A stretch of 64,000 nt of DNA, taken from positions 2,852,001-2,916,000 of the forward strand of contig NZ_CP078145.1 in the NCBI RefSeq assembly GCF_019222765.1, read 5' to 3'. Position numbers and translations under genes: made by a program. The DNA comes from Nocardia iowensis (lineage in GTDB: Bacteria > Actinomycetota > Actinomycetes > Mycobacteriales > Mycobacteriaceae). How positions within the stretch are numbered: the stretch's first letter is position 1; each line of letters opens with the position of its first letter. This document shows positions 10,492 through 20,871 of the stretch, in pieces. The notes below the pieces were generated by a model, which saw only the letters and a program-made list of their open reading frames with translations, had not been told where the DNA came from and made no database searches.

Positions 10492-11343
10492 TCAGTCGCG
10501 TTCGGGGCCGAGGGCGATGCCGCGGGTGGCCAGCCAGGGCAGCGGGTCGATGCGGTCGGTGCCGTTGAGCCAGACCTCGAAGTGGCAGTGCGGTCCGGTG
10601 GTTTCGCCGCGGTTGCCGACGGTGGCGATCTCGTCGCCCGCGGTGACGTGCTGCCCGATGGAGACCAGCGCGGTGTTGATGTGGCCGTACACGGTGATCG
10701 TGCCGTCGTCGCCGAGCAAGCGCACCCACATGCCGAATCCGCTGGCCGGGCCCGCGCTGATGACGGTGCCGTCCTCGACGGCGACGATCGGGGTGCCGAT
10801 GGGCGCGGCCACGTCCACGCCGGCATGTAATGCGCCCCAGCGCATCCCGTAGCCGGAGGTGAAGGTGCCGGAGGTGAACTTGACGAACAGCGGGCGCAGC
10901 TTCGACGCGGCTGCCGCGGACAGTTCGTCGGCGACCTTGCTGCCGTTGTGCAGCATGTCGCTGAATTGCCCGAGGTCGGCCGGTTTCTCGGGGAGTAGCC
11001 CTGGTTCGACCGTGGTCGGCGCGGTGTCCACCGCCTGTCGCTGGTCGAGCGCCATGGGTTCGACCGTGGGGGACGGCGGATGGCCACTGCTGGAGGCGAG
11101 GGTCTGCCCGGCGGCAACGAAGGCGCCCGCGGCGACCGCGACGATGGCGGCGCGGCCCTTCAGTGCGGTCGGTGGTGGGGGCATCCGATGCTTGCCCCCG
11201 CGGCGTTTGCGTGGAGCCGGACTATCGGTCAGCGGCCACGGCCCGGCACTTGTTGAGTAGCCGTAACTTTGCTGAGATTTGTCTGAATTGTGGCGATCGG
11301 GCATGAATCGCAGTGCGTCGCCGCGCAAGGGGTGTGTGCTCAT
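10492..11343 (-). CDS. M23 family peptidase, membrane anchored
   Basis: A LytM-type zinc metallopeptidase expected to cut peptidoglycan cross-bridges outside the cell. The 283-aa protein has a basic cytoplasmic N-terminus, one hydrophobic segment near residues 65-85 (AAIVAVAAGAFVAAG) and a periplasmic C-terminal domain with the metal motifs HAGVDVAAP (HxxxD) and PHCHFEVW (HxH). ATG 11343 is chosen over GTG 11355; neither has a strong ribosome site. It is divergent from steA, whose product works in cell separation, so the two may be functionally linked. Confidence 0.9.
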   Translation of the reverse strand: MSTHPLRGDALRFMPDRHNSDKSQQSYGYSTSAGPWPLTDSPAPRKRRGGKHRMPPPPTALKGRAAIVAVAAGAFVAAGQTLASSSGHPPSPTVEPMALDQRQAVDTAPTTVEPGLLPEKPADLGQFSDMLHNGSKVADELSAAAASKLRPLFVKFTSGTFTSGYGMRWGALHAGVDVAAPIGTPIVAVEDGTVISAGPASGFGMWVRLLGDDGTITVYGHINTALVSIGQHVTAGDEIATVGNRGETTGPHCHFEVWLNGTDRIDPLPWLATRGIALGPERD

Positions 11344-11730
11344 CGAGGTGCCCACCGCAAAGCCGGAAGGTGTCCGGAATGCCCTGAACGTGAATCAACA
11401 GGCGATATGTCGGCTTTTCGGCACACTGGCCCGGTGTATACAGTTGCCTCGAAGCACATCACGCTGTTGTTCTCCGTTTGCGTCCCGCTGAAATGTCGAT
11501 AGTTCGATAGACGGTAACGAAACGGTAGCGGTCTCGCTCGTTAGACGCGCGAATAAGTGGTCATGATGTGACGCCCGCCACGTTTGGCGGCTCGGCGTCG
11601 ATTGCTCGAAGGTTCAACAATGTTGTCCAGCGTGTCGCAAGTCGTGTCGTTGTGGTCACAGTGACGAATGTGGTAGGTGATACGGCGCGCCTCCACCAAC
11701 GGTTGAGGGTTTGCGTGCAGCATCGGGGCC
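11344..11730. promoter_or_regulatory. Divergent control region of M23 peptidase and steA, with MtrA-like repeat
   Basis: This 387-bp gap serves two divergent genes. At 11511-11531 there is a direct repeat, ACGGTAACGA then ACGGTAGCGG, offset by 11 bp (one helical turn). This is the layout reported for MtrA boxes in actinobacteria, which control cell-wall peptidases including M23 genes. A second short direct repeat, TCGATAG twice, lies just before it. Promoter elements could not be assigned with confidence. Confidence 0.45.
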
Positions 11731-12945
11731 ATGAAGATGCTGGCGTTGTTGTCGAGGAACACCGAAACGCTGCCCGGCCGCACCGGGATAGCCCGGGTCG
11801 ATCGCAACACCCGGCGCCTGCTGAAACGTGTGGGACCGGGGGATGTCGTCGTGCTCGACGAGATGGACCTGGACCGGCTCACCGCGGACCGACTGGTCGA
11901 GGCGGGCGTGGTCGCGGTGATCAACACCTCGCCGTCGATTTCCGGCCGCTACCCAAATCTGGGCCCGGAAGTGCTGGTGGCGAACGGCATCCTGCTGCTG
12001 GACACGGTGAGCTCGGACGCGTTCAGCAAGATCAAGGACGGCGTCAAGGTCCGCATCGACGAGGGCGTCGTCTATGCCGACAAGGTGATCAAGAAGGAGC
12101 CCGAGGTCCTGGTCAAGGGCATCGAGCTGACCGACTCCGATATCGCCGAGCGAATGATCGAGGCGCGCAACGGACTGGCCGATCATCTGGAAGCGTTCGC
12201 GGGCAACACGATCGAGTTCATCCGCACCGAGAGCGCGCTGCTCATCGACGGCATCGGGGTGCCCGAGCTGGAACTGTCGATGAAGCACCGGCATGTGGTC
12301 GTCGTGGCCGACGGCCCGGACCACGCCGACGATCTGAAGCGGCTCAAGCCGTTCATCAAGGAGTACGTGCCGATCATGGTCGGCGTTGGCCGCGGCGCGG
12401 ACACGCTGATGAAGCAAGGCTACCGCCCCGACCTCATCGTCGGCGATCCCGACGAGATCACCAGCGGCACCCTGAAATGCGGCGCCGAGGTGATCCTGCC
12501 CGCCGACACCGACGGCCACGCCAAGGGCCTGGAACGCATCCAGGACCTCGGCATCGGGGCGACCACCTTCCCGTCCACCGGCTCGCCCGCCGACCTGGCG
12601 CTGCTGCTGGCCCACCACCACGGCGCGTCGCTGATCGTCACCGCGGGCGCCGCCGCCACGCTCGACGATTTCTTCGATCGCAGCCGCCGGGAGAGCAACC
12701 CGGCCACCTTCCTGACCCGGCTCAAGCTCGGCACCAAGCTGATGGACGCCAAAGCGGTCGCCACGCTGTACCGAAATCGGGTGTCCGGCATCGGCATCGC
12801 GCTGGTGGTGCTGGCCGCGTTGATCGCGGTGATCGTGGTGCTGCTCGCCTCGAACAGCGGCACCGATGCCATGACGTGGGCCGCCGACACCTGGAACCGA
12901 TTCGCGCTGTGGGCGCAGGGCTTAGTCGGCGCCGGCCCTAAATGA
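11731..12945 (+). CDS. steA: Cell-separation protein SteA (Rv1697-type)
   Basis: The product is 404 aa. Residues 1-340 resemble a thiamin-pyrophosphokinase-like fold (VVVVADGPDHADDL, IMVGVGRGADTLMKQGY, LIVGDPDEI), followed by one transmembrane helix near 350-375 (GIGIALVVLAALIAVIVVLL) and a short tail. In corynebacteria SteA and SteB form a complex that activates cell-wall hydrolysis for daughter-cell separation. The next gene is the SteB partner, 13 nt away. The start ATG has only a weak GGGG upstream; ATG 11737 is an alternative. Confidence 0.93.
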   Translation: MKMLALLSRNTETLPGRTGIARVDRNTRRLLKRVGPGDVVVLDEMDLDRLTADRLVEAGVVAVINTSPSISGRYPNLGPEVLVANGILLLDTVSSDAFSKIKDGVKVRIDEGVVYADKVIKKEPEVLVKGIELTDSDIAERMIEARNGLADHLEAFAGNTIEFIRTESALLIDGIGVPELELSMKHRHVVVVADGPDHADDLKRLKPFIKEYVPIMVGVGRGADTLMKQGYRPDLIVGDPDEITSGTLKCGAEVILPADTDGHAKGLERIQDLGIGATTFPSTGSPADLALLLAHHHGASLIVTAGAAATLDDFFDRSRRESNPATFLTRLKLGTKLMDAKAVATLYRNRVSGIGIALVVLAALIAVIVVLLASNSGTDAMTWAADTWNRFALWAQGLVGAGPK

Positions 12946-12958
12946 CCAAGGGAGAACG

Positions 12959-13903
12959 ATGATTTCGCTACGCCAGCACGCCATCTCGATTGTGGCGATC
13001 TTTCTGGCCCTCGCCATCGGCGTGGTGCTCGGCTCACAGACGCTGGCGGCGGATCTGCTATCGGGTTTACGTGCGGACAAGACCGACCTGCGCCAGCAGG
13101 TCGACACGGTGTCGGAGCAGAACCGGCGCCTCACCGATCAACTGAACTCCGCCGACCGCTTCATCGCCGGAAACGCTGGACGCATCCTCGGCGGCACCCT
13201 GGCCGACCGCAGCGTCGCGGTATTCACCACCCCCGACGCCGACCCCGCCGACATCGAAGGCGTGACCAAGTCGCTGGAAACCGCGGGCGCCACGATCACC
13301 GGACGGATCGCGCTCACCGACGCGTTCGTCGATGCCACCGAGGGCGACCGGATGCGCACCACGGTCACCAACGTCATCCCCGCGGGCGCCCAATTGCGCA
13401 CCGGCGCAGTCGATCAGGGCAGCATGGCCGGTGACCTGCTCGGGCTCGTCATGCTGCTCGATCCGGGCAACGGGCAAATCCGCGGCACCCCGCAGGAACT
13501 GGGCCTGGTCCTGGAGACCATGCGCGGCGGCGGCTTCCTCGCCTACGGCGACACCCCGGTGCACCCGGCCCAGTCGGCGGTCGTGATCACCGGCAACGGC
13601 GCCAAGTCCGCGGAGAACAGTCAGGGGGCGAACATCGCCCGCTTCGCCGGCGCCCTGCGCGGGCGCGGCGCGGGCGTCGTGCTGGCCGGCCGCTCAGGTG
13701 CGGCCGAGAATCCGGGGCCGCTCGCCGTCGTCCGCTCCGACGGTGCCCTGGCCACCGCGGTCAGCACCGTCGACAACCTCGATCGGGAAATCGGCCGCGT
13801 CACCACCGTGCTCGCGCTGGGCGAGCAGCTGAACGGCGGCACGGGCCGCTATGGCACCGGCGCCAAGGCGACCTCGCTGACCCTCGCCGCCATGCCACGC
13901 TGA
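12959..13903 (+). CDS. mctB: SteB / MctB (Rv1698-type) membrane-anchored protein
   Basis: The product is 314 aa with one N-terminal membrane helix (residues 8-27, ISIVAIFLALAIGVVLGS), a short coiled coil (about 35-65, DKTDLRQQVDTVSEQNRRLTDQL) and a periplasmic alpha/beta domain. The M. tuberculosis orthologue was described as the copper-related outer membrane protein MctB, and the corynebacterial one as SteB, the partner of SteA. The adjacent steA supports the cell-separation role here. The ribosome site AAGGGAGAACG precedes ATG. Confidence 0.92.
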   Translation: MISLRQHAISIVAIFLALAIGVVLGSQTLAADLLSGLRADKTDLRQQVDTVSEQNRRLTDQLNSADRFIAGNAGRILGGTLADRSVAVFTTPDADPADIEGVTKSLETAGATITGRIALTDAFVDATEGDRMRTTVTNVIPAGAQLRTGAVDQGSMAGDLLGLVMLLDPGNGQIRGTPQELGLVLETMRGGGFLAYGDTPVHPAQSAVVITGNGAKSAENSQGANIARFAGALRGRGAGVVLAGRSGAAENPGPLAVVRSDGALATAVSTVDNLDREIGRVTTVLALGEQLNGGTGRYGTGAKATSLTLAAMPR

Positions 13904-13943
13904 CAAGCACTACCGGCCACCACGCGCGAGTTCTGCGAGCGCC

Positions 13944-14046
13944 GTTCGCGGCCCGTCTCGCGTCCGAGTGGACGAAGCGCACGCGACGAAGTCGCAAGTC
14001 TCGTCCGCTCGGACGCGAGACTTCCAGGGGCCGCGAACACGCCGCG
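13944..14046. repeat. Large cruciform-type inverted repeat, copy 1
   Basis: Between mctB and pyrG, 13944-13975 and 14001-14038 form a stem of 11 bp (GTTCGCGGCCC/GGGCCGCGAAC) and 21 bp (GTCTCGCGTCCGAGTGGACGA against its complement, one mismatch) with a 6-nt bulge. The inner loop has its own small GCGAC/GTCGC stem. The outer arm and 17 following bases (GCCGCGAACACGCCGCG, 14030-14046) recur at 17663-17698. It may end the steA-mctB transcript, but the shared sequence suggests a dispersed palindromic element. Confidence 0.75.
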
Positions 14047-14114
14047 GCCACGCGGCCAACTAACAGCAAACGTGCGTGGCGTTAGTTCCTGACGGCTGAT
14101 CCGTGTTACCGTGA

Positions 14115-15842
<1,728 letters not shown>

Positions 15843-15846
15843 GGCG

Positions 15847-16509
15847 ATGACGCAGGACAGTGGCACTGCCGAACCGGGCAGCCACGATTTCGAGACGGTA
15901 TCCAGCAAGACCGTCTACAGCGGCGCGATCCTCGCGTTGCGGCTGGACCAGGTGCGGATGCCAGGCGGGCAGGTCGTCGAACGGGAAGTGATCGAGCATC
16001 ACGGCGCCGTTGCCGTCGCCGCGATCGATGACGACGACAACGTGGTGCTGATCAACCAGTACCGGCACCCGATCGGCAGGCGGCTGCTCGAGCTGCCCGC
16101 CGGTCTGCTCGATCTACCCGGCGAGGATCCGCTCGTCGCCGCGCGGCGCGAGCTCGCCGAGGAGACCGGGCTGGCCGCCAGGGACTGGGCCGTGCTGGTG
16201 GATGTGGCACTTTCGCCGGGGTTCACCGACGAGGCGTTGCGGGTGTACTGCGCCAGCGGACTGTACGAAACCGACCAGCCGGAGCCGGAATTCGAGGAGG
16301 CCGACCTCGAGATCGTGCGGATGCCGGTCGAGCAGGCCGTGCGCGCGGCACTCGCGGGGGAGATCGTCAACGCGACCGCCGTCGCCGGTGTCCTCGCGCT
16401 CGCCGCGGCCCGTGCGGGCAATGCCGAGCTACGGCCCGCCGATGCGCCGTGGCCCGGTATGTCCACCTCTTTTCTGCGCCGCCAGGCGGCCGAGAAGTCC
16501 ACGGGCTGA
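15847..16509 (+). CDS. NUDIX hydrolase, ADP-ribose pyrophosphatase type (Rv1700)
   Basis: The 220-aa protein has a complete Nudix box at residues 86-108, with REL then EET in [11 protein letters not shown], preceded by ELPAG. The overall pattern [19 protein letters not shown] is typical of ADP-ribose diphosphatases, and the M. tuberculosis homologue Rv1700 is characterised as one. It follows pyrG by 4 nt and precedes xerD by 11 nt, as in mycobacteria. Confidence 0.93.
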   Translation: MTQDSGTAEPGSHDFETVSSKTVYSGAILALRLDQVRMPGGQVVEREVIEHHGAVAVAAIDDDDNVVLINQYRHPIGRRLLELPAGLLDLPGEDPLVAARRELAEETGLAARDWAVLVDVALSPGFTDEALRVYCASGLYETDQPEPEFEEADLEIVRMPVEQAVRAALAGEIVNATAVAGVLALAAARAGNAELRPADAPWPGMSTSFLRRQAAEKSTG

Positions 16510-16520
16510 CGGGCGGCGGG

Positions 16521-17474
16521 GTGCTCGCCCGGCAATTGGACGCCTACCTCGACCATCTCGCGGTCGAGCGCGGCGTCGCGCGCAACACCCTCGGCGCGTA
16601 CCGGCGTGATCTCGGCCGGTATCTGGACTTCCTGACCGGGCGTGGCATCACCGCGCTCGATCAGGTGGCCGAGGCCGACGTCGCCGAGTTCACCATGGCG
16701 TTGCGGACAGGTGGCACCGAACATCCGCCGCTGGCCGCGAGTTCGGTGGCCCGCGCGCTCATCGCGGTGCGCGGGCTGCACCGCTTCGCCGCGGCCGAGG
16801 GCATGACCACCACCGACGTCGCGCACGCGGTGAAACCGCCCGCACCGGGCCGCAGGCTGCCCAAGGCGCTGCCCTACGACAAGGTGCTGAAGTTGCTGGA
16901 AGCCGCGGGCGGTGGCTCGGCCGACCATCCCGAAGCCGCGCCGGGCACCGATGGCGGGCCGCGTGGCCTGCGCGACCGCGCGCTGCTGGAACTGCTGTAT
17001 TCCACGGGCGCACGGATTTCCGAGATGGTCGGCTTGGACGTCGACGATCTGGACACCGAAGAACGCGCCGTGGTGCTGCACGGCAAGGGCGGCAAACAGC
17101 GCATGGTGCCGATCGGCAGGCCCGCGCTGGCCGCGGTCGACGCGTACCTGGTGCGCGGGCGGCCGCTGCTCGCCGCGAGCGGAAAAGGCAACGCCGGAGC
17201 GCTGTTTCTGAACGCCCGCGGCGGGCGGCTGTCCCGGCAGAGCGCCTGGCAGGTGCTGCAGACCGCCGCCGAACGCGCCGGTATCGGCGCTGCCGTCTCG
17301 CCGCACACGCTGCGCCACTCGTTCGCCACGCATCTGCTGGACGGTGGCGCGGATGTGCGTGTGGTCCAAGAACTCCTGGGCCACGCGTCGGTGACGACCA
17401 CGCAGATCTACACGCTGGTCACCGTGAGCACGCTGCGTGAAGTCTGGGCCACCGCCCATCCCCGCGCCCGCTGA
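16521..17474 (+). CDS. xerD: Tyrosine recombinase XerD
   Basis: XerD resolves chromosome dimers at dif together with XerC. The 317-aa protein has the N-terminal SAM-like DNA-binding domain ([24 protein letters not shown]) and the catalytic residues: Arg in YSTGARISE, Lys in LHGKGGKQR, the [12 protein letters not shown] box, [12 protein letters not shown], and the nucleophile Tyr in that last motif. I chose GTG 16521 rather than the ATG 72 nt upstream, which would overlap the NUDIX gene by 61 nt. Synteny with Rv1701 distinguishes XerD from XerC. Confidence 0.95.
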   Translation: MLARQLDAYLDHLAVERGVARNTLGAYRRDLGRYLDFLTGRGITALDQVAEADVAEFTMALRTGGTEHPPLAASSVARALIAVRGLHRFAAAEGMTTTDVAHAVKPPAPGRRLPKALPYDKVLKLLEAAGGGSADHPEAAPGTDGGPRGLRDRALLELLYSTGARISEMVGLDVDDLDTEERAVVLHGKGGKQRMVPIGRPALAAVDAYLVRGRPLLAASGKGNAGALFLNARGGRLSRQSAWQVLQTAAERAGIGAAVSPHTLRHSFATHLLDGGADVRVVQELLGHASVTTTQIYTLVTVSTLREVWATAHPRAR

Positions 17475-17834
17475 AGCGGATTGTCGGAGTTTTTTAGCCG
17501 TGCTGACACCGGGTATCGTCCGGTTCGAGTACTTCTGGCAACTCGGGCGATCGCCCGCGGCGAGGCGGAATGGGTCAGCATGGATGAGTTGCACGACCGC
17601 TTCGACGTGCGTTTCGATGGTGACCCGGAGTGGCGCTGACGGATACGAGGTAGCGTTTTGCTGTTCGCGGCCCGGTGTGGTGCCGCGAACACGCCGCGCG
17701 CGTCGCGGCACTTGCACGCTCGCAAGCGGTAGCGTCTAACGAGAGTCGGACCGTACGAAAGCGAGGGTCGGGCCTGATCCGCCTCGCTACGCTCGGCGAG
17801 GCAACGGGCAGGAACGTATAAGGAGCAGCGGATC
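17475..17834. other. Intergenic gap before parA, with repeat element
   Basis: This 360-bp gap contains repeat copy 2 (17663-17698) and a 19-codon frame at 17580-17639 (MDELHDRFDV...) with no good ribosome site. In M. tuberculosis several genes lie between the xerD and parA counterparts; here they are absent. The parA promoter should lie in the last 100 bp, but it is not obvious. Confidence 0.6.
17663..17698. repeat. Palindromic repeat element, copy 2
   Basis: GTTCGCGGCCC at 17663-17673 and GCCGCGAACACGCCGCG at 17682-17698 are identical to the outer arms of the element at 13944-14046. Here the arms are separated by only 8 nt, giving a 9-bp hairpin, and the inner 21-bp stem is missing. This looks like a shortened copy of the same family. 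Confidence 0.65.
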
Positions 17835-18809
17835 GTGACATCAGCCGGAGCGGCAGAGCCGCCGATGGGTGCTGGGGCGGAGCCGCTTACGGGTGCGCGC
17901 TCGGGTCCGTACTCGGAGGCCGCGGCCGAAACCCTGTGGGGCACCGGGGCCGAACCCGTCCCCGAGGACGCAGCACTCGGACCGACCGGGCGCCCACTGC
18001 GCCTGGTACCGGATCCGCCGCCGCTCGACCGGCACGGCGACGCCCTCATCGTCGCCATGTGCAACCAGAAGGGCGGCGTCGGCAAGACGACCTCCACCAT
18101 CAACCTCGGTGCCGCACTGGCCGAATACGGGCGCAAGGTGCTGCTGGTCGACCTGGACCCGCAGGGCGCGCTGTCGGCGGGATTGGGTGTGGCACACCAT
18201 GATCTCGACCTGACCGTGCACAACCTGCTCGTCGGCTCCAAGGGCTCGATCGACGACGTGCTGATGCCGACCCGTGTCGAGAACATGGATCTGCTGCCGA
18301 GCAATATCGATCTGTCGGCGGCGGAGATCCAGTTGGTCAACGAGGTCGGCCGGGAACAGTCGCTCGGCAGGGCGCTCGAGCCCATCCGCGACCGGTACGA
18401 CTACATCATCATCGACTGCCAGCCCTCGCTCGGTTTACTCACCGTCAATGCGCTGGCGTGCTCGGACGGTGTGATCATTCCGATGGAATGCGAGTACTTC
18501 TCGCTGCGCGGGCTCGCGCTGCTCAACGACACCGTGGAGAAGGTGCGCGACCGGCTGAACCCACGGTTGAGCCTGTACGGGATAGTGGTCACCATGTTCG
18601 ACGCGCGACTACTGCATTCGCGCCAGGTGATGGCACGGGTCGTCGAGGTATTCGGCGACCTGGTCTACGACGCGGCGATCTCGCGGACCGTCCGGTTCCC
18701 GGACGCCAGCGTGGCCGGCGAGCCGATCACCACGTGGGCGCCGAAATCCGGTGGGGCCGAAGCATATCGGGCGATGGCGCGGGAAGTCATCCACCGGTCC
18801 GGCCGGTGA
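17835..18809 (+). CDS. parA: ParA/Soj-like ATPase (Rv1708 type)
   Basis: A MinD/ParA-family ATPase with the deviant Walker A NQKGGVGKTT at residues 77-86, Walker A' VDLDPQGALS and Walker B IIDCQPSLG. Its first 65 residues are an Ala/Gly/Pro/Glu-rich extension not needed for the fold. The position directly before scpA and scpB matches Rv1708-Rv1710, so a role in chromosome organisation alongside condensin is likely. It is separate from the oriC-linked parAB pair, which is not in this window. AAGGAG precedes GTG 17835 by 9 nt. The TGA overlaps the scpA start. Confidence 0.9.
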   Translation: MTSAGAAEPPMGAGAEPLTGARSGPYSEAAAETLWGTGAEPVPEDAALGPTGRPLRLVPDPPPLDRHGDALIVAMCNQKGGVGKTTSTINLGAALAEYGRKVLLVDLDPQGALSAGLGVAHHDLDLTVHNLLVGSKGSIDDVLMPTRVENMDLLPSNIDLSAAEIQLVNEVGREQSLGRALEPIRDRYDYIIIDCQPSLGLLTVNALACSDGVIIPMECEYFSLRGLALLNDTVEKVRDRLNPRLSLYGIVVTMFDARLLHSRQVMARVVEVFGDLVYDAAISRTVRFPDASVAGEPITTWAPKSGGAEAYRAMAREVIHRSGR

Positions 18810-19966
18810 TCGGCAGTAACGACCCCGCGCCACCCGCAACCACCCATCCATCCGGCCCGGGGTCTGCCATCGGCGGCTCCGCACCGGGTGATCTCCTCGA
18901 GCGGGCCGACGCAGGCCCGGACGATCCCGACGAACAGGCCGACAGGTTGACTTCGAGCGATGGTGCGTCGGAGGAAGCGGCGGCGTCTGAAGACGACACC
19001 GCGGCGGGTGGCGATACCGCGCCAGCGCCTGAAGACCTCGCGGCAGCGACCGGAGATCCCGCGCCAGCGACCGGAGATCCCGCGCCAGCGACCGAAAACC
19101 CAGCGCCGAAGGAAGAGAAGTCCGGATTCCATCTGCGCCTGAGCAACTTCCAAGGGCCGTTCGACCTGCTGCTGACGCTGATCAGTTCGCGCAAGCTCGA
19201 CGTCACCGAGGTGGCGTTGCACCAGGTGACCGACGAGTTCATCGCCTACACCAAGGCGTTGACGGCCGCGCTGTCCGACGGCACCTACCCCGATGGCGCG
19301 GCGAATACCCTGCGGGCGGACAAGATTCTCGACCAGACCACCGAATTCCTGGTCGTCGCCGCCACCTTGCTCGACCTCAAGGCGGCGCGGTTGCTGCCAT
19401 CGGGGGAGATGACCGACGCCGAGGACCTCGAACTGCTGGAGGCGCGCGACCTGCTGTTCGCACGGCTGCTGCAGTACCGGGCGTTCAAGCAGGTGGCAGA
19501 GCTGCTCGGCGAACTGGAGGCGGTCGCGCTGCGGCGTTACCCGCGCGCCGTCGGCCTGGAGGACCGCTTCGCCGACCTGCTGCCCGAGGTTACGCTGGGA
19601 GTAGACGCGCACGAGTTCGCCGCGATCGCCGCGGCGGCCTTCCGGCCCCGCCCGGTACCCAAGGTCGGCCTCGACCACCTGCACGCGCACGCCATCTCGG
19701 TCGCCGAACAGGCCGCGCTCGTGCTCGAACGGCTCAAACTGCGCGGCAAGGGCGGCTGGACGACCTTCAGCGAACTGGTCGTCGACTGTGACGTGCCGAT
19801 CGAGATCGTCGCGCGCTTCTTGGCGCTGCTCGAGCTGTACCGAGGCAAGACGATCGAGTTCGACCAGCCGGACCCGCTCGGCCAGCTGTCGGTCAGCTGG
19901 ATCGGCGACGACGCTCAGGACGGCGAGCCGACGGACACCGTGACTATCGAGGAGGACTACGGGTGA
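18806..19966 (+). CDS. scpA: Segregation and condensation protein A
   Basis: The kleisin subunit of the SMC-ScpAB condensin. Residues about 108-386 are the conserved domain (FHLRLSNFQGPFDLLLTLIS at its start, then KAARLLPSGEMTDAEDLELLEARDLLFARL). The first 105 residues are acidic, Pro/Ala-rich and contain direct repeats of ATGDPAP; M. tuberculosis ScpA lacks most of this. GTG 18806 overlaps the parA stop (GTGA) and the stop overlaps the scpB start the same way, which supports this long form. Confidence 0.95.
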   Translation: MIGSNDPAPPATTHPSGPGSAIGGSAPGDLLERADAGPDDPDEQADRLTSSDGASEEAAASEDDTAAGGDTAPAPEDLAAATGDPAPATGDPAPATENPAPKEEKSGFHLRLSNFQGPFDLLLTLISSRKLDVTEVALHQVTDEFIAYTKALTAALSDGTYPDGAANTLRADKILDQTTEFLVVAATLLDLKAARLLPSGEMTDAEDLELLEARDLLFARLLQYRAFKQVAELLGELEAVALRRYPRAVGLEDRFADLLPEVTLGVDAHEFAAIAAAAFRPRPVPKVGLDHLHAHAISVAEQAALVLERLKLRGKGGWTTFSELVVDCDVPIEIVARFLALLELYRGKTIEFDQPDPLGQLSVSWIGDDAQDGEPTDTVTIEEDYG

Positions 19967-20862
19967 GAGACATCGCTGATACCGCGGTCTCGGATACGAC
20001 GGTGGGCGAGCACCCCGAGGACGCGCCACTTCCGAGCGCCGCGCCAGCCCCCGACCAGCCCGAGTGCCCCGAAGCCTCGGCATCGTCGCTCACGGCGGAT
20101 GTCGACGACCTGAGCGCAGATGCCGACGCCCCGACCTCGAGCGCTGACGCCCCGACTCCAGGAACCGACGCTCCCAACCCCACCACCTACGACGCGACAC
20201 CAGTTGCCGACAACACAGTGTCGGAGTTCACCCCGGAGCCCCTGGATGACGACGAATTCCGCTCCGCGTTGGAAGCGATGCTGCTCGTTGTCGACGCTCC
20301 GGCCCCGGTAGAGCAGCTGGCGGCGGCGCTGGACGACACCACCGAGCGGGTGGACGAGGTGCTGCGTCAGTTGTCCGCGGAACTGTCCGCGCGCGGTAGC
20401 GGGATCGATCTGCGTTTCGTCGGGGACGGCTGGCGCTTCTATACTCGCAGCGAGTACGCGCCATATGTGGAACGGGTGCTGCTCGATGGCGCTCGCACCA
20501 AATTGACGCGGGCGGCTTTGGAAACTCTGGCGGTGGTGGCATACCGTCAGCCGGTGACCCGGACCAGGGTCAGCGCGGTGCGCGGCGTGAATGTCGATGG
20601 GGTGATGCGCACGCTGCTGGCCCGGGGCTTGATCGCCGAGGCAGGCGTCGACCCGGAAACCAACGGGACGATGTATTGCACGACCGAGCTGTTCCTGGAA
20701 CGGATCGGACTCGCGTCGCTGACCGACTTGCCGCCACTGGCGCCCCTGCTCCCGGGCGTCGACCTGATCGATGAGATCAACGAGAGCCTGGATACGGACC
20801 CCCGTTACACCAGGCTGAAAAAACCCGCTGAGGCCGACTTGGACCTCGGCAGCGAGGATTGA
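19963..20862 (+). CDS. scpB: Segregation and condensation protein B
   Basis: ScpB is the winged-helix dimer that binds ScpA in condensin. The conserved part is residues about 90-285 (FRSALEAMLLVVDAPAPVEQ, then LETLAVVAYRQPVTRTRVSAVRGVN). The N-terminal 85 residues are low complexity with repeated ADAPT-type units, again longer than in M. tuberculosis. GTG start overlaps the scpA stop by 4 nt. rluB follows after 9 nt. Confidence 0.95.
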   Translation: MRDIADTAVSDTTVGEHPEDAPLPSAAPAPDQPECPEASASSLTADVDDLSADADAPTSSADAPTPGTDAPNPTTYDATPVADNTVSEFTPEPLDDDEFRSALEAMLLVVDAPAPVEQLAAALDDTTERVDEVLRQLSAELSARGSGIDLRFVGDGWRFYTRSEYAPYVERVLLDGARTKLTRAALETLAVVAYRQPVTRTRVSAVRGVNVDGVMRTLLARGLIAEAGVDPETNGTMYCTTELFLERIGLASLTDLPPLAPLLPGVDLIDEINESLDTDPRYTRLKKPAEADLDLGSED

Positions 20863-20871
20863 CAGGACAAA

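Noticed and set aside
11344..11560. A cyclic di-AMP (ydaO) riboswitch upstream of the M23 peptidase gene
   Set aside because: I looked for the conserved core segments on the minus strand because such riboswitches often precede cell-wall hydrolase genes in actinobacteria, but did not find them.
14058..14087. pyrG leader attenuator (AACTAAC/GTTAGTT stem)
   Set aside because: The 7-bp stem has a 16-nt loop and no T-run, and the known pyrG reiterative-transcription start signal is not visible.
17580..17639. 19-codon frame (MDELHDRFDV...) between xerD and parA
   Set aside because: It is too short, has only a weak ribosome site and no neighbour context. It could be real only if conserved in relatives.
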